In this document: in pieces, positions 1 to 8,707 of the stretch
Position numbering within the stretch: position 1 is the first letter of the stretch
Layout: every line of letters begins with the position of its first letter
Source: an uncultured Clostridia bacterium
Lineage (GTDB): Bacteria; Bacillota; Clostridia; Oscillospirales; CAG-272
Assembly: GCA_947630625.1 (NCBI GenBank)
Contig: CANRIL010000003.1
Coordinates: 1-64,000 of the forward strand
DNA: 64,000 nucleotides
Reading direction: 5' to 3'
The notes under the pieces: model-generated
Told to the model about the DNA's origin: nothing
Databases searched by the model: none
What the model saw: only the letters and a program-made list of their open reading frames with translations
Program-made: the position numbers and the translations under genes

Positions 1-1
1 G

Positions 2-418
2 TCACCTTATTTTCGCCTTCGTGTCGCAGTAGACGCAGCGGTACTCGCCGCGCTCGGTCAGACGGAAAACGTGGTCGAGCTCCTGCTCGCATGACGTGAT
101 GCAGCGCGGATTCTCGCATCTGATGACGTTGACGAGCCGCTCCGGCATGCCGATCGTCCGCTTTTCGACGAGCACCCCGTCGCGGATGACGTTGACGGTC
201 GCGCCGGGATCGAAAAATCCGATCACGTCCGTGTCGACGGGCACGGGCGCGTCTATCTTGATTATGTCCTTCCGCCCGAGCTTCCGGCTCGAAACGCCGA
301 GCATGATGGCGACGGGCGCCTCGACCGTCGAAAGCCCTAAAAGCTCATAAAGCTTGAGCCCGCGCCCCGCGCTTATGTGGTCAATGACCGTGCCGTTCTC
401 GATCGAATCTATGTTCAT
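2..418 (-). CDS. pyrI: Aspartate carbamoyltransferase regulatory subunit
   Basis: PyrI binds the effector nucleotides of aspartate transcarbamoylase and bridges its catalytic trimers. The 138-residue protein has the expected length and begins with the N-terminal nucleotide-binding domain. The C-terminal zinc domain is clear: four cysteines arranged CxxxxC and CxxC (CENPRC, CVYC) that hold one zinc at the contact with PyrB. A good ribosome binding site (AAGGGAAGGA) precedes the ATG. It is the last gene of the pyr operon seen here and follows pyrB by 22 bases. Whether the operon continues past the left edge is not visible. Pairing PyrI with PyrB implies an allosterically regulated ATCase of the enterobacterial type. 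Confidence 0.96.
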   Translation of the reverse strand: MNIDSIENGTVIDHISAGRGLKLYELLGLSTVEAPVAIMLGVSSRKLGRKDIIKIDAPVPVDTDVIGFFDPGATVNVIRDGVLVEKRTIGMPERLVNVIRCENPRCITSCEQELDHVFRLTERGEYRCVYCDTKAKIR

Positions 419-440
419 TTGTCCTTCCCTTTCGCGAAAA

Positions 441-1358
441 TCAGACTTTTATACCGAGCAGCATGAGTATCAGCGCCATTCTCATGTATTTGCCGTTCGC
501 CGCCTGCCTGAAATACGCGGCGCGCGGGTCGCCGTCCACGTCGACGCTGATCTCGTTGACGCGCGGCAAAGGATGAAGCACGCGCATGTCGCGCTTTGCC
601 GCGCGCAGCTTGTCCCGCGTCAGAACGTAGCTGTCCTTCAGGCGCACGTAGTCCTCCTCGTTGAAGAACCGCTCGCGCTGAACGCGCGTCATGTAGAGCA
701 CGTCAAGCTCCGGCAGCGTCTCTTCAAGGCTCGATGTCTCGTAAAATTCCGCGCTGCCGCGGCAGAGCGCGTCCTCGCGGACGTAATCGGGCAGCCGCAG
801 CTCGTCGGGCGAGATGAGGACGAATTTGATCCCCGTATACCTCGACATCGCAAGGATCAGCGAATGCACCGTTCTCCCGAACTTCAAATCCCCGCAGAGC
901 CCGACCGTCATGTCGGAAAACCGCCCGATCTCGCGGCGTATCGTCAATAGGTCCGCGAGCGTCTGCGTCGGATGGCAATGCCCGCCGTCGCCCGCGTTGA
1001 TGACGGGGACGGACGCGTTCTGCGCCGCGACGAACGCCGCGCCCTCCTTCGGGTGCCGCATCGCGATTATGTCCGCGTAACACGAAACGATCCTCGCCGT
1101 GTCGGCGACGCTCTCCCCCTTCGACGCCGACGACGTTGCCGCGTCCGTCATCGAAATGACGTGACCGCCAAGCTCGTACATCGCCGCCTCAAAGCTCATC
1201 CGCGTCCGCGTCGACGGCTCGAAAAACAGCGTCGCCAGCTTTTTTCTGCGGCACGCGTCCGCGTATTTGTCGGGGTCGGCGATTATGTCAAGCGCCGTAT
1301 TTATGAGCGCGTCAAGCTCGTCGGTCGACAGGTCGAGTATGTCAATGAGGCTTCTCAC
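441..1358 (-). CDS. pyrB: Aspartate carbamoyltransferase catalytic subunit
   Basis: PyrB joins carbamoyl phosphate and aspartate, the committed step of pyrimidine synthesis. The carbamoyl-phosphate signature STRTR lies at about residues 49-53, followed by HPTQ in the middle and HPLPR near the C-terminus. I start it at a GTG at 1358 rather than at the ATG 18 bases upstream. GGGAGG sits six bases before the GTG, and the GTG overlaps the pyrE2 stop codon as GTGA, a normal translational coupling. This gives 305 residues, the usual length; the ATG would add six non-conserved residues. It is followed closely by pyrI. Confidence 0.95.
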   Translation of the reverse strand: MRSLIDILDLSTDELDALINTALDIIADPDKYADACRRKKLATLFFEPSTRTRMSFEAAMYELGGHVISMTDAATSSASKGESVADTARIVSCYADIIAMRHPKEGAAFVAAQNASVPVINAGDGGHCHPTQTLADLLTIRREIGRFSDMTVGLCGDLKFGRTVHSLILAMSRYTGIKFVLISPDELRLPDYVREDALCRGSAEFYETSSLEETLPELDVLYMTRVQRERFFNEEDYVRLKDSYVLTRDKLRAAKRDMRVLHPLPRVNEISVDVDGDPRAAYFRQAANGKYMRMALILMLLGIKV

Positions 1359-1999
1359 CGCCTGCCTCCCATCCATGAGTCGTCCGTCGGGTTGTCGCGG
1401 AATTTCTTCAGGCGTTCGATCGCGTCTGGCGAGATGTAGCCGTCCTCGGCGGCGACACGCGAGACGATGTCAAAATCGGTCAGCGAAACGTTCTTGACGT
1501 TCGCCGCCGCGAGGCGCTGAACGCTGAGGCGCATGCCGTACGTGAATATCGAAACGATGCCGAGCACGTCCGCCTCCGCGCGGCGCAGCGCGCGCACAAC
1601 GTCGATGACGCTGCCCGCCGTCGAGATCAGATCCTCGATGACGACGACGCGCTCACCTGCCGAAAGCTTGCCCTCAATCTGATTTTTCCGCCCGTGGTCG
1701 TTGTTCTCCGGGCGCACGTATCCCATCGGAAGTCCGAGCAGATGCGCCGCGATCGCGGCGTGCGCGATGCCCGCCGTAGACGTGCCCATCAAAATCTCCG
1801 CGTCCGGATAATGCTCGCGCACCGCGTCCGCGATCGCGCACTCAACGTGCCCGCGAACCTCCGTATCCGAAAGCGTAAGCCTGTTGTCGCAGTAAACGGG
1901 GCTGACGATCCCGCTCGCCCAGACAAACGGCTCGTCGGGTCTGATGAATACAGCCCCGATCCGCAAAAGATCCTTCGCGATAAGCTCACTCATTTCCAT
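1355..1999 (-). CDS. pyrE: Orotate phosphoribosyltransferase, second paralogue (short-type family)
   Basis: This protein of 214 residues is predicted to convert orotate and PRPP to OMP. The PRPP-binding motif [13 protein letters not shown] is present, and a catalytic-loop segment [14 protein letters not shown] follows the fold of the Bacillus/archaeal-type enzymes. The substrate loop has fewer lysines than the classic RKxxKDHG loop seen in the neighbouring paralogue. A strong AAAGGAGG site lies nine bases before the ATG. It sits directly between the other pyrE and pyrB and overlaps pyrB by four bases. Having two OPRT genes of different subfamilies in one operon is unusual; one may have changed substrate or regulation. 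Confidence 0.88.
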   Translation of the reverse strand: MEMSELIAKDLLRIGAVFIRPDEPFVWASGIVSPVYCDNRLTLSDTEVRGHVECAIADAVREHYPDAEILMGTSTAGIAHAAIAAHLLGLPMGYVRPENNDHGRKNQIEGKLSAGERVVVIEDLISTAGSVIDVVRALRRAEADVLGIVSIFTYGMRLSVQRLAAANVKNVSLTDFDIVSRVAAEDGYISPDAIERLKKFRDNPTDDSWMGGRR

Positions 2000-2032
2000 A
2001 TCACATAACCTCCTTTAAAGCTTTTGGCGGCG

Positions 2033-2689
2033 TTATAAAGCGGCGCCGTAGACGGCGAGATAGTCCCTTATCCGCCGGACGTTTTCCGCGTTCTCCGGCT
2101 TCTCTTCAAGGTACTCGATGATGTCATAAACGTCGACGACGGAATAAACCGGGAACCCGAATTCGTCCCCGACCTCCGCCATCGCGGAGCGCTCGCCGCG
2201 CCCCTTTTCCTTCCTGTCTACCATGACGAACACGGCTGCGACGCGGACGCCTTCGAGCGCCGAAAGATTCTCCATGCTCTCGCGTATCGCGGTCCCCGCC
2301 GTGATAACGTCCTCGATTATGACGACTTCCTCACCCGCCTTCGGCTTGTAGCCGACAAAAATGCCGCCCTCGCCGTGGTCCTTCTCCTCCTTGCGGTTGA
2401 AGAAGAACGGCAGATCGAGCCCGCGCCCCGCGAGCGCCGCCGACGCGGAGACTGCGAGCGGGATGCCCTTGTATGCGGGTCCGTAAAGGCACGCGCGCCG
2501 CGCCCCGAGCTTTTCCATGTACGCCTCGGCGTAAAATTCGCCGAGCCGCCTGATCTGCGCGCCCGTCTTGATGTCCCCGGCGTTGATGAAATACGGTATC
2601 TTCCGCCCGCTCTTCGCCGTGAAATCGCCGAATCTGAGCACGCCCGCGCTCTCTAAAAATTGTATGAACTCTCTCTTGTAGCTTTCCAT
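2033..2689 (-). CDS. pyrE: Orotate phosphoribosyltransferase, first paralogue (E. coli-type)
   Basis: The 218-residue protein resembles the E. coli-type OPRT. It has the full catalytic loop RKEEKDHGEGG, whose lysines and histidine contact PRPP, and the PRPP motif VVIIEDVITAGTA. It carries out step five of the pathway and lies just downstream of pyrF, which carries out step six. No strong ribosome binding site is visible at a good distance from the ATG: the purine run GAGAGGG is about 12 bases away. This copy keeps every expected catalytic residue, so it is the safer candidate for the housekeeping OPRT. Confidence 0.93.
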   Translation of the reverse strand: MESYKREFIQFLESAGVLRFGDFTAKSGRKIPYFINAGDIKTGAQIRRLGEFYAEAYMEKLGARRACLYGPAYKGIPLAVSASAALAGRGLDLPFFFNRKEEKDHGEGGIFVGYKPKAGEEVVIIEDVITAGTAIRESMENLSALEGVRVAAVFVMVDRKEKGRGERSAMAEVGDEFGFPVYSVVDVYDIIEYLEEKPENAENVRRIRDYLAVYGAAL

Positions 2690-2718
2690 TTTATGTAATA
2701 TCCCTCTCCCCTATAGCC

Positions 2719-3417
2719 TCAGCCGATGAATTCCTCGCAGCAGCGCTCGTATGCCGCGACCGGATCGGCCGCCGCCGTGATAGGTCTGCCGACGACAATG
2801 TAATCGGAACCGACGCGCTTTGCCTCCGCAGGCGTCATGACGCGCCTCTGATCCCCCGCGTCACCGTCCGCGAAGCGGACGCCCGGCGTCACGGTCAGAA
2901 ACTCGCGCCCGCACCGCTCGTGAACGACGGCGGCCTCAAGCGGCGAGCACACAACGCCGTCGAGCCCCGCGAGCTTCGCGCACTCCGCGTAGTGCATGAC
3001 AACTTTGTCGATCGGCTCCTTTATCAGAAGGTCGCGTTCCATAGATTCCTGATCGGTAGAGGTGAGCTGCGTCACCGCGATCAGAAGCGGCCGCGTGCCG
3101 TCCGGGCGAGTCAAACCCTCAAGCGCCGCCCGCATCATCGCGGACGTGCCCGCCGCGTGCAGATTGCAGATGTCGACATCGAGCCGTGAGAGCACCGCCA
3201 TCGCCTTTTTGACCGTGTTCGGTATGTCGTGAAGCTTCAGGTCGAGGAAAATTTTATGTCCCCGCGCCTTTATCTGCCGGACGATCTCCGGACCCTCCGC
3301 GTAATAAAGCTCCATCCCGATCTTGCAGAACGGCTTTCTGCCTTTGAATTTGTCGAGAAAAGACAGCGTCGCCTCAGCCGACGAAAAGTCACACGCCACA
3401 ATAACGTCACGTCCCAT
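2719..3417 (-). CDS. pyrF: Orotidine 5'-phosphate decarboxylase
   Basis: PyrF decarboxylates OMP to UMP, the last step of the pathway. The 232-residue TIM-barrel protein shows the catalytic array FLDLKLHDIPNT, in which the Asp-Lys-Asp network performs the decarboxylation. The phosphate-binding end GSDYIVVGRPIT is near the C-terminus. The length is normal for the group 1 family. CGGAGG precedes the start by about ten bases. It lies four bases downstream of pyrD in the same transcript. Confidence 0.96.
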   Translation of the reverse strand: MGRDVIVACDFSSAEATLSFLDKFKGRKPFCKIGMELYYAEGPEIVRQIKARGHKIFLDLKLHDIPNTVKKAMAVLSRLDVDICNLHAAGTSAMMRAALEGLTRPDGTRPLLIAVTQLTSTDQESMERDLLIKEPIDKVVMHYAECAKLAGLDGVVCSPLEAAVVHERCGREFLTVTPGVRFADGDAGDQRRVMTPAEAKRVGSDYIVVGRPITAAADPVAAYERCCEEFIG

Positions 3418-3421
3418 AAAA

Positions 3422-4330
3422 TCACATACCTCCGATTATATCTTTTATATTTTTGATACCGTATTTGTCAAGCGCGTCCGGAAGCGCCGTGATGATGTCG
3501 CGGCACGCGTACGGGTCGCGCAGATTCGCCGCGCCGACGCCGACGGCGGTCGCCCCGGCAAGCATCATTTCGATAACGTCCTCCGCCGACGAGACGCCCC
3601 CCATCCCGACGATGGGCAGCTTCACCGCGTGCGACACCTGATAGACGCACCGAAGCGCCACTGGGAAGACGGCGGGACCCGAAAGCCCGCCCATAACGTT
3701 GGCGATCACGGGCTTTTTCCGGCGCAGATCGAACCGCATGCCGAGCAGCGTGTTGATCAGGGAAATTCCGTCCGCGCCCGCGTCCTCGGCAGCGCGCGCG
3801 ATCTCGGCAATGTCGGTCACGTTCGGCGACAGTTTCACGATCACGGGCTTTTTCGTCACCGCGCGGACGGCGCGGACGACCTCGCCCGTCGCGCGGCAGT
3901 CGGACCCCGTGACGGCGCCGCCCGCGTGAACGTTCGGGCAGCTTATGTTGATCTCGAACCAGCCGATGCAAGAGAGCGGATCGAGAAGTGAAACGGTGTA
4001 CGCGTATTCCGCGGCGGAAAACCCGCCGACGTTTGCCATCACGGGCTTGTGGAACACCTCCGCCATGCGCGGAAGCTCGCGCGCGATGACTTCATGGACG
4101 CCGGGATTTTGAAGTCCGACCGAATTTATCATACCGGCGGGACATTCGGCGATGCGCGGCTGCGGATTGCCGAAGCGCGGCTCCTTCGTCGTCCCCTTGA
4201 ACGAGAACGTCCCGAGAATGTTTATGTCGTAATACTCCGCGAACTCGTACCCGAATCCGAACGTCCCGGACGCCGGAATGATCGGATTGTCAAGTTCGAT
4301 CCCGCAAAGCTCAACGGTCAGTCGTCCCAT
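3422..4330 (-). CDS. pyrD: Dihydroorotate dehydrogenase, NAD-linked catalytic subunit (class 1B)
   Basis: This is the FMN subunit that oxidises dihydroorotate to orotate and passes electrons to PyrK. The INISCPNV segment carries the catalytic cysteine typical of class 1 enzymes, as opposed to the serine of membrane-bound class 2. A longer open frame exists upstream. I start at the ATG at 4330 because GGAGG lies seven bases before it and the family N-terminus begins with this hydrophobic strand. The gene overlaps the end of pyrK by 13 bases, which fits the PyrD-PyrK heterotetramer. The product is 302 residues. Confidence 0.96.
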   Translation of the reverse strand: MGRLTVELCGIELDNPIIPASGTFGFGYEFAEYYDINILGTFSFKGTTKEPRFGNPQPRIAECPAGMINSVGLQNPGVHEVIARELPRMAEVFHKPVMANVGGFSAAEYAYTVSLLDPLSCIGWFEINISCPNVHAGGAVTGSDCRATGEVVRAVRAVTKKPVIVKLSPNVTDIAEIARAAEDAGADGISLINTLLGMRFDLRRKKPVIANVMGGLSGPAVFPVALRCVYQVSHAVKLPIVGMGGVSSAEDVIEMMLAGATAVGVGAANLRDPYACRDIITALPDALDKYGIKNIKDIIGGM

Positions 4331-5064
4331 ACGATCTCCTCCTTTTCGAGAACGGGGCCGTCGCGGCAGACGCGCTTTGAACCGCCGACGGTTTTGACGC
4401 TGCACCCGAGGCACGCGCCGAAGCCGCACCCCATCCGCGCCTCAAAGCTGTATTCTCCCCCCGTCGCGGCGCGACCATAGACCGCCTTCATCATCGGGGT
4501 CGGCCCGCACGAATACGTGAACGTGTAGCCGCCCGCCTCAGGCATCGCGTCCGTCACAAATCCGCGGACGCCGGCGCTGCCGTCAACCGTCGCCACGGCG
4601 ACGGAGACGCCGAGCGAGGTGAGTTCATCCGCCCCGAAAACATCATCCGCCGAAGCGAAGCCGAGAACGGCGCTGACGCGCCTGCCCTCGCCGAGCAGCT
4701 TTTTCGCGAGCATATAAAGCGGAGCCGTGCCGAGCCCGCCGCCGAGCAGAAGCGGACGTTCGCCCGACTTTGACGTGTCGAACCCGTTTCCGAGCCCGGA
4801 GAGAACGTCGAGTTTGGTCCCCGCCGTCATGCGCGACATGTCATCAGTCCCCGCGCCGACGACCTTATAAACGATGGACAGCCACCCGCCGTCCGCGTCA
4901 ACGTCGTGAACGGATATCGGCCGGCGCAGGTAACGCCCCGGAAGCGCGATATTTATAAACATCCCCGGAGCCGTAAGCATGGAGACATCGCCGCAGAGCC
5001 GCATTTTATAAACGTCCCGCGCGATCCTCTCATTCTCAGCCACGGTATAAATAGTCTCGACCAT
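4318..5064 (-). CDS. pyrK: Dihydroorotate dehydrogenase electron transfer subunit
   Basis: PyrK is an FAD and 2Fe-2S protein that carries electrons from PyrD to NAD+. The 248-residue protein has an N-terminal ferredoxin-reductase-like beta barrel with the FAD-binding RYLRRPIS motif. A nucleotide-binding segment LLLGGGLGTAPL follows. A C-terminal cysteine cluster CGFGACLGC, with a further cysteine about 12 residues later, holds the iron-sulfur centre. It overlaps pyrD. A 430-base stretch of repeats separates it from carB, so translation of pyrK is probably independent of carB. Confidence 0.95.
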   Translation of the reverse strand: MVETIYTVAENERIARDVYKMRLCGDVSMLTAPGMFINIALPGRYLRRPISVHDVDADGGWLSIVYKVVGAGTDDMSRMTAGTKLDVLSGLGNGFDTSKSGERPLLLGGGLGTAPLYMLAKKLLGEGRRVSAVLGFASADDVFGADELTSLGVSVAVATVDGSAGVRGFVTDAMPEAGGYTFTYSCGPTPMMKAVYGRAATGGEYSFEARMGCGFGACLGCSVKTVGGSKRVCRDGPVLEKEEIVWDD

Positions 5065-5091
5065 ATAATATCATCCTTGTAAATTGAATTG

Positions 5092-5490
5092 CACAAAGAA
5101 ATCAGAAAAGTTTTAGAGGGGCATCGGGGAACCTTTTCCCAAAAGGTTCTCCGATCGGGGCTCCGGGGCAGCGCCCCGAATCTGCGCCTCACGGTGTCCG
5201 CGCGAAGCGCGGCTGCCTCCCGGCACATAAACGCCCAGCACACTCACGCCGCCGCAGACCAAAGAGCCATAAAGAGTTTTAGAGGGGTATCGGGGAACCT
5301 TTTCCCAAAAGGTTCCTCCGATCGGGGCTCCGGGGCAGCGCCCCGACCCCGCGCCTCACGGTGTCCGTGCGAAGCGCGGCTACCTCCCGGCACACAAGCC
5401 CCCGGCGCACCCTCGCCGCCGCAGACCAGAAATGTCATAAAGAGTTTTGGGGGTTCTTAGGGGGGATTTTCCCAAAATCCCCCCTAAGTA
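5092..5490. repeat. Two-and-a-bit copies of a dispersed ~180-bp hairpin repeat between carB and pyrK
   Basis: Two imperfect units of about 180 bases start near 5105 and 5274, and a partial third starts near 5447. Each has, on the plus strand, a long AT-containing hairpin (ggaacctttt paired with aaaaggttcc, or a different paired sequence in the third), then a GGGGCAGCGCCCC hairpin, then a conserved block reading ctcacggtgtccg. The same family recurs at 17235-17905 inside the arg operon. No gene is supported in this interval: the short open frames come from the repeat and differ between copies. Confidence 0.85.
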
Positions 5491-5496
5491 AAAACC

Positions 5497-8400
5497 TCAC
5501 TCCGCATCAATCGTGGAGATCGTCAGTGTGGTTTCCTCGAGAACGTCGAGCAGGACGCGGACGGTGTCGAGGGAGGTAAAGATGGTGACATTATTTTCGG
5601 TAGCGCAGCGGCGGATGGCGATGCCGTCATCGAGATGGACGCCGGAGACGATGGAGCGCGTGTTTATGACGTAGCTCACGTAGCCGGAGCGGATCGAATC
5701 GAGAATTTCGGTGCTGCCTTCGGAGATCTTGCCGCGGACTCTGGTGCGGATGCCGTGCGACTTGAGGAATGCGGCGGTACCCGCCGTCGCCTCGATGTTG
5801 AAGCCCATGTCGTAGAAGCGCCTCACGAGCGGCAGCGCCTCTTCCTTGTCCTCGTCGGCGAGCGTCACGAGGACGGTGCCGTAATTCTGGAGCGTCATGC
5901 CGGAGGCGATCATCGCCTTGTACATCGCGCGGTGCAGCTTTTTGTCGTACCCGATCGTCTCACCCGTCGACTTCATTTCGGGCGAAAGATACGCGTCAAG
6001 CCCCTTTATCTTGTTGAACGAGAAGACCGGAACCTTCACGTAGTACCGATCCTTTTCCGGCGGATAAAGATCGAATATGCCGAGCTCCTTGAGCGACTTG
6101 CCGAGAATTACCTCCGTCGCAATGTCCGCAAGACTGTACCCCGTCGACTTCGACAGGAACGGTACCGTGCGCGACGAACGCGGATTAACCTCGATTATGT
6201 AAACCTTATCATTTTTGTCAACGATAAACTGAATGTTGTATATGCCAACTATGCCGATGCCGAGCCCAAGCTTTTTCGCGTATGTCAGAATAGTCCCCTT
6301 CACGCGGTCGGAAACGCTGAACGTCGGATAAACGGAGATAGAGTCGCCCGAATGAACGCCCGTCCGCTCGACAAGCTCCATGATGCCCGGAACAAATACG
6401 TCCCGCCCGTCGCAGATCGCGTCAACTTCGAGCTCGCGCCCCTTGATGTACTTGTCAACGAGAACGGGCTTGTCAACGTCGATCTCGACCGCCGTCTTGA
6501 GATAGTGCCGCAGGGATTCCTCCGTCGCAACGATCTGCATCGCACGACCGCCGAGAACGAAGCTCGGACGGACAAGAACCGGATACCCGATCTCGTTCGC
6601 CGCGCGAACGCCGTCCTCGATGTTCGTCACCGCCGTCCCCTTCGGCTGGGGAATGCCGAGCTTGTATAAAACGTGCTCGAACGCGTCACGGTTCTCGGCG
6701 CGCTCGATCGCGTCACAGTCTGTGCCGATTATCTTTACACCGCGCGACGCAAGCGGCGCCGCAAGATTGATCGCCGTCTGCCCGCCGAGAGACGCAATTA
6801 CGCCGTCCGGCGACTCAAAATCGATTATCGCCATCACATCCTCCGGCGTCAGCGGCTCAAAATACAGCTTGTCGCCGGTCGTGTAATCGGTGGATACCGT
6901 CTCGGGGTTGTTGTTTATTATGATCGCCTCGTAACCCGCGCGCTTGATGGTCTGGACCGCGTGAACGGTCGAATAGTCAAATTCGACGCCCTGCCCGATC
7001 CTGATGGGACCCGCGCCGAGAACGACGATCTTCGGCTTGTTCGTCAGGCGGGATTCGTTTTCGCCCGTGTAGGACGAATAGAGGTAGGCGATGTATTTGC
7101 CCGTGTGGAGCGTGTCCACCATGCGGAATATGGGAACAATGCCGTGCTCGCGGCGCGTCTTGTATATTTCGACCTCCGGTGTCGCCCAGAGCTTTGCGAT
7201 GAACGCGTCCGAAAAGCCGAGCTTTTTTGATTCGGCGAGAACGCCGATGTCGCCGCGGGAGGCGGCGAGACGCGATTCCATGTCGACAATTTTTTTGATC
7301 GAGTCGAGGAACAGCTCCGTTATCATCGTCTTGCGGTGAAGCTCCGAAACGGATACGCCGCGCCGTAAAAGCTCGGTGACGGCAAAGATGTTGTCGTCGC
7401 GGAACTCGGAGATGTATTCCATTATATCGTCCGTCGCCATATCGTCAAATTTAGGGAGATGGAGATGGCAGACGCCCGTTTCGAGCGAGCGGACGGACTT
7501 GAGGAAGCATTCCTCGAGCGTCGAGCCGATGCCCATGACCTCGCCCGTCGCCTTCATCTGAGTGCCGAGCGTGTTCGGCGCTTCCGCGAATTTGTCAAAC
7601 GGGAAGCGCGGGAACTTCGCCACAATGTAGTCGAGCGACGGCTCGATCGCCGCCGTCCCGCCGGCAACGGGGATGTCTTCGAGCGCCATGCCGAGCGCGA
7701 TCTTCGCGGTCACGCGGGCGATCGGATAGCCGCTCGCCTTGGAGGCAAGCGCCGACGAACGCGACACGCGCGGGTTGACCTCGATCAGGAAATATTCGCT
7801 CGTCTCCGGGTGAAGCGCAAACTGAACGTTGCAGCCGCCGTGGATCTTCAGCTCGCGGATTATCTTGATGGCGGAATCGTTGAGCATTTTCAGATCGTGA
7901 TCGTTCAGGGAGAGGATCGGCGCGACAACTATGGAGTCGCCGGTGTGAACGCCGACGGGGTCAACGTTTTCCATGCCGCAGATCGTGATGCAGTGATCGT
8001 TCGAGTCGCGCATGACCTCAAATTCGATCTCCTTGTACCCCTTGACCGACTTCTCAACGAGCACCTGATGAACGGGCGAGAGCCGGAACGCGTTCGTCGC
8101 GATGTCGACGAGCTCCGCCTCGTCGTTTGCAAAGCCGCCGCCCGTGCCGCCGAGCGTGAACGCCGGACGGAGAACGACCGGATAGCCGATGTCGAGCGCG
8201 GCGCGCTTCGCCTCCTCGACGCTGTACGTGATCTCCGACGGGATTACAGGCTCGCCGATGGACTCGCACATCTCCTTGAAGAGCTCACGGTCCTCCGCAC
8301 GCTCGATAGACTCGCGCGGCGTGCCAAGAAGTTCAACGCCGCATTCCTTGAGGACGCCCTTCTTATCGAGCTGGACGGCGAGATTGAGCCCCGTCTGCCC

Positions 8401-8673
8401 GCCGATGCCGGGAACGATCGCGTCCGGACGCTCGTAGCGCAGGATGCGCGCCACAAATTCGAGCGTCAGCGGCTCCATGTATACCTTGTCCGCGATCGTC
8501 GTGTCCGTCATAATCGTCGCCGGATTGGAATTTACAAGGATAACCTCATAACCTTCTTCCTTAAGCGCGAGGCACGCCTGCGTCCCCGCGTAATCAAATT
8601 CTGCCGCCTGCCCGATGACGATAGGTCCCGAGCCGATGATAAGCACCTTTTTGATGTCCGTTCGCTTTGCCAT
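5497..8673 (-). CDS. carB: Carbamoyl-phosphate synthase large subunit
   Basis: CarB makes carbamoyl phosphate from bicarbonate, ATP and glutamine-derived ammonia, feeding both PyrB and ArgF. The 1058-residue protein contains the two homologous ATP-grasp halves (starting KKVLIIGSGP and PKIVVLGAGP) and ends in an MGS-like allosteric domain. The length is complete for the family, which is usually near 1070. A ribosome binding site AAGGAGA lies upstream of the ATG. It follows pyrC by 34 bases. The glutaminase subunit gene carA, which normally precedes carB, is not in this operon or window and must lie elsewhere if the enzyme uses glutamine. Confidence 0.97.
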   Translation of the reverse strand: MAKRTDIKKVLIIGSGPIVIGQAAEFDYAGTQACLALKEEGYEVILVNSNPATIMTDTTIADKVYMEPLTLEFVARILRYERPDAIVPGIGGQTGLNLAVQLDKKGVLKECGVELLGTPRESIERAEDRELFKEMCESIGEPVIPSEITYSVEEAKRAALDIGYPVVLRPAFTLGGTGGGFANDEAELVDIATNAFRLSPVHQVLVEKSVKGYKEIEFEVMRDSNDHCITICGMENVDPVGVHTGDSIVVAPILSLNDHDLKMLNDSAIKIIRELKIHGGCNVQFALHPETSEYFLIEVNPRVSRSSALASKASGYPIARVTAKIALGMALEDIPVAGGTAAIEPSLDYIVAKFPRFPFDKFAEAPNTLGTQMKATGEVMGIGSTLEECFLKSVRSLETGVCHLHLPKFDDMATDDIMEYISEFRDDNIFAVTELLRRGVSVSELHRKTMITELFLDSIKKIVDMESRLAASRGDIGVLAESKKLGFSDAFIAKLWATPEVEIYKTRREHGIVPIFRMVDTLHTGKYIAYLYSSYTGENESRLTNKPKIVVLGAGPIRIGQGVEFDYSTVHAVQTIKRAGYEAIIINNNPETVSTDYTTGDKLYFEPLTPEDVMAIIDFESPDGVIASLGGQTAINLAAPLASRGVKIIGTDCDAIERAENRDAFEHVLYKLGIPQPKGTAVTNIEDGVRAANEIGYPVLVRPSFVLGGRAMQIVATEESLRHYLKTAVEIDVDKPVLVDKYIKGRELEVDAICDGRDVFVPGIMELVERTGVHSGDSISVYPTFSVSDRVKGTILTYAKKLGLGIGIVGIYNIQFIVDKNDKVYIIEVNPRSSRTVPFLSKSTGYSLADIATEVILGKSLKELGIFDLYPPEKDRYYVKVPVFSFNKIKGLDAYLSPEMKSTGETIGYDKKLHRAMYKAMIASGMTLQNYGTVLVTLADEDKEEALPLVRRFYDMGFNIEATAGTAAFLKSHGIRTRVRGKISEGSTEILDSIRSGYVSYVINTRSIVSGVHLDDGIAIRRCATENNVTIFTSLDTVRVLLDVLEETTLTISTIDAE

Positions 8674-8707
8674 TTTCCCTTGTGTCTCCTTTTGGCTTTA
8701 TGTCATT

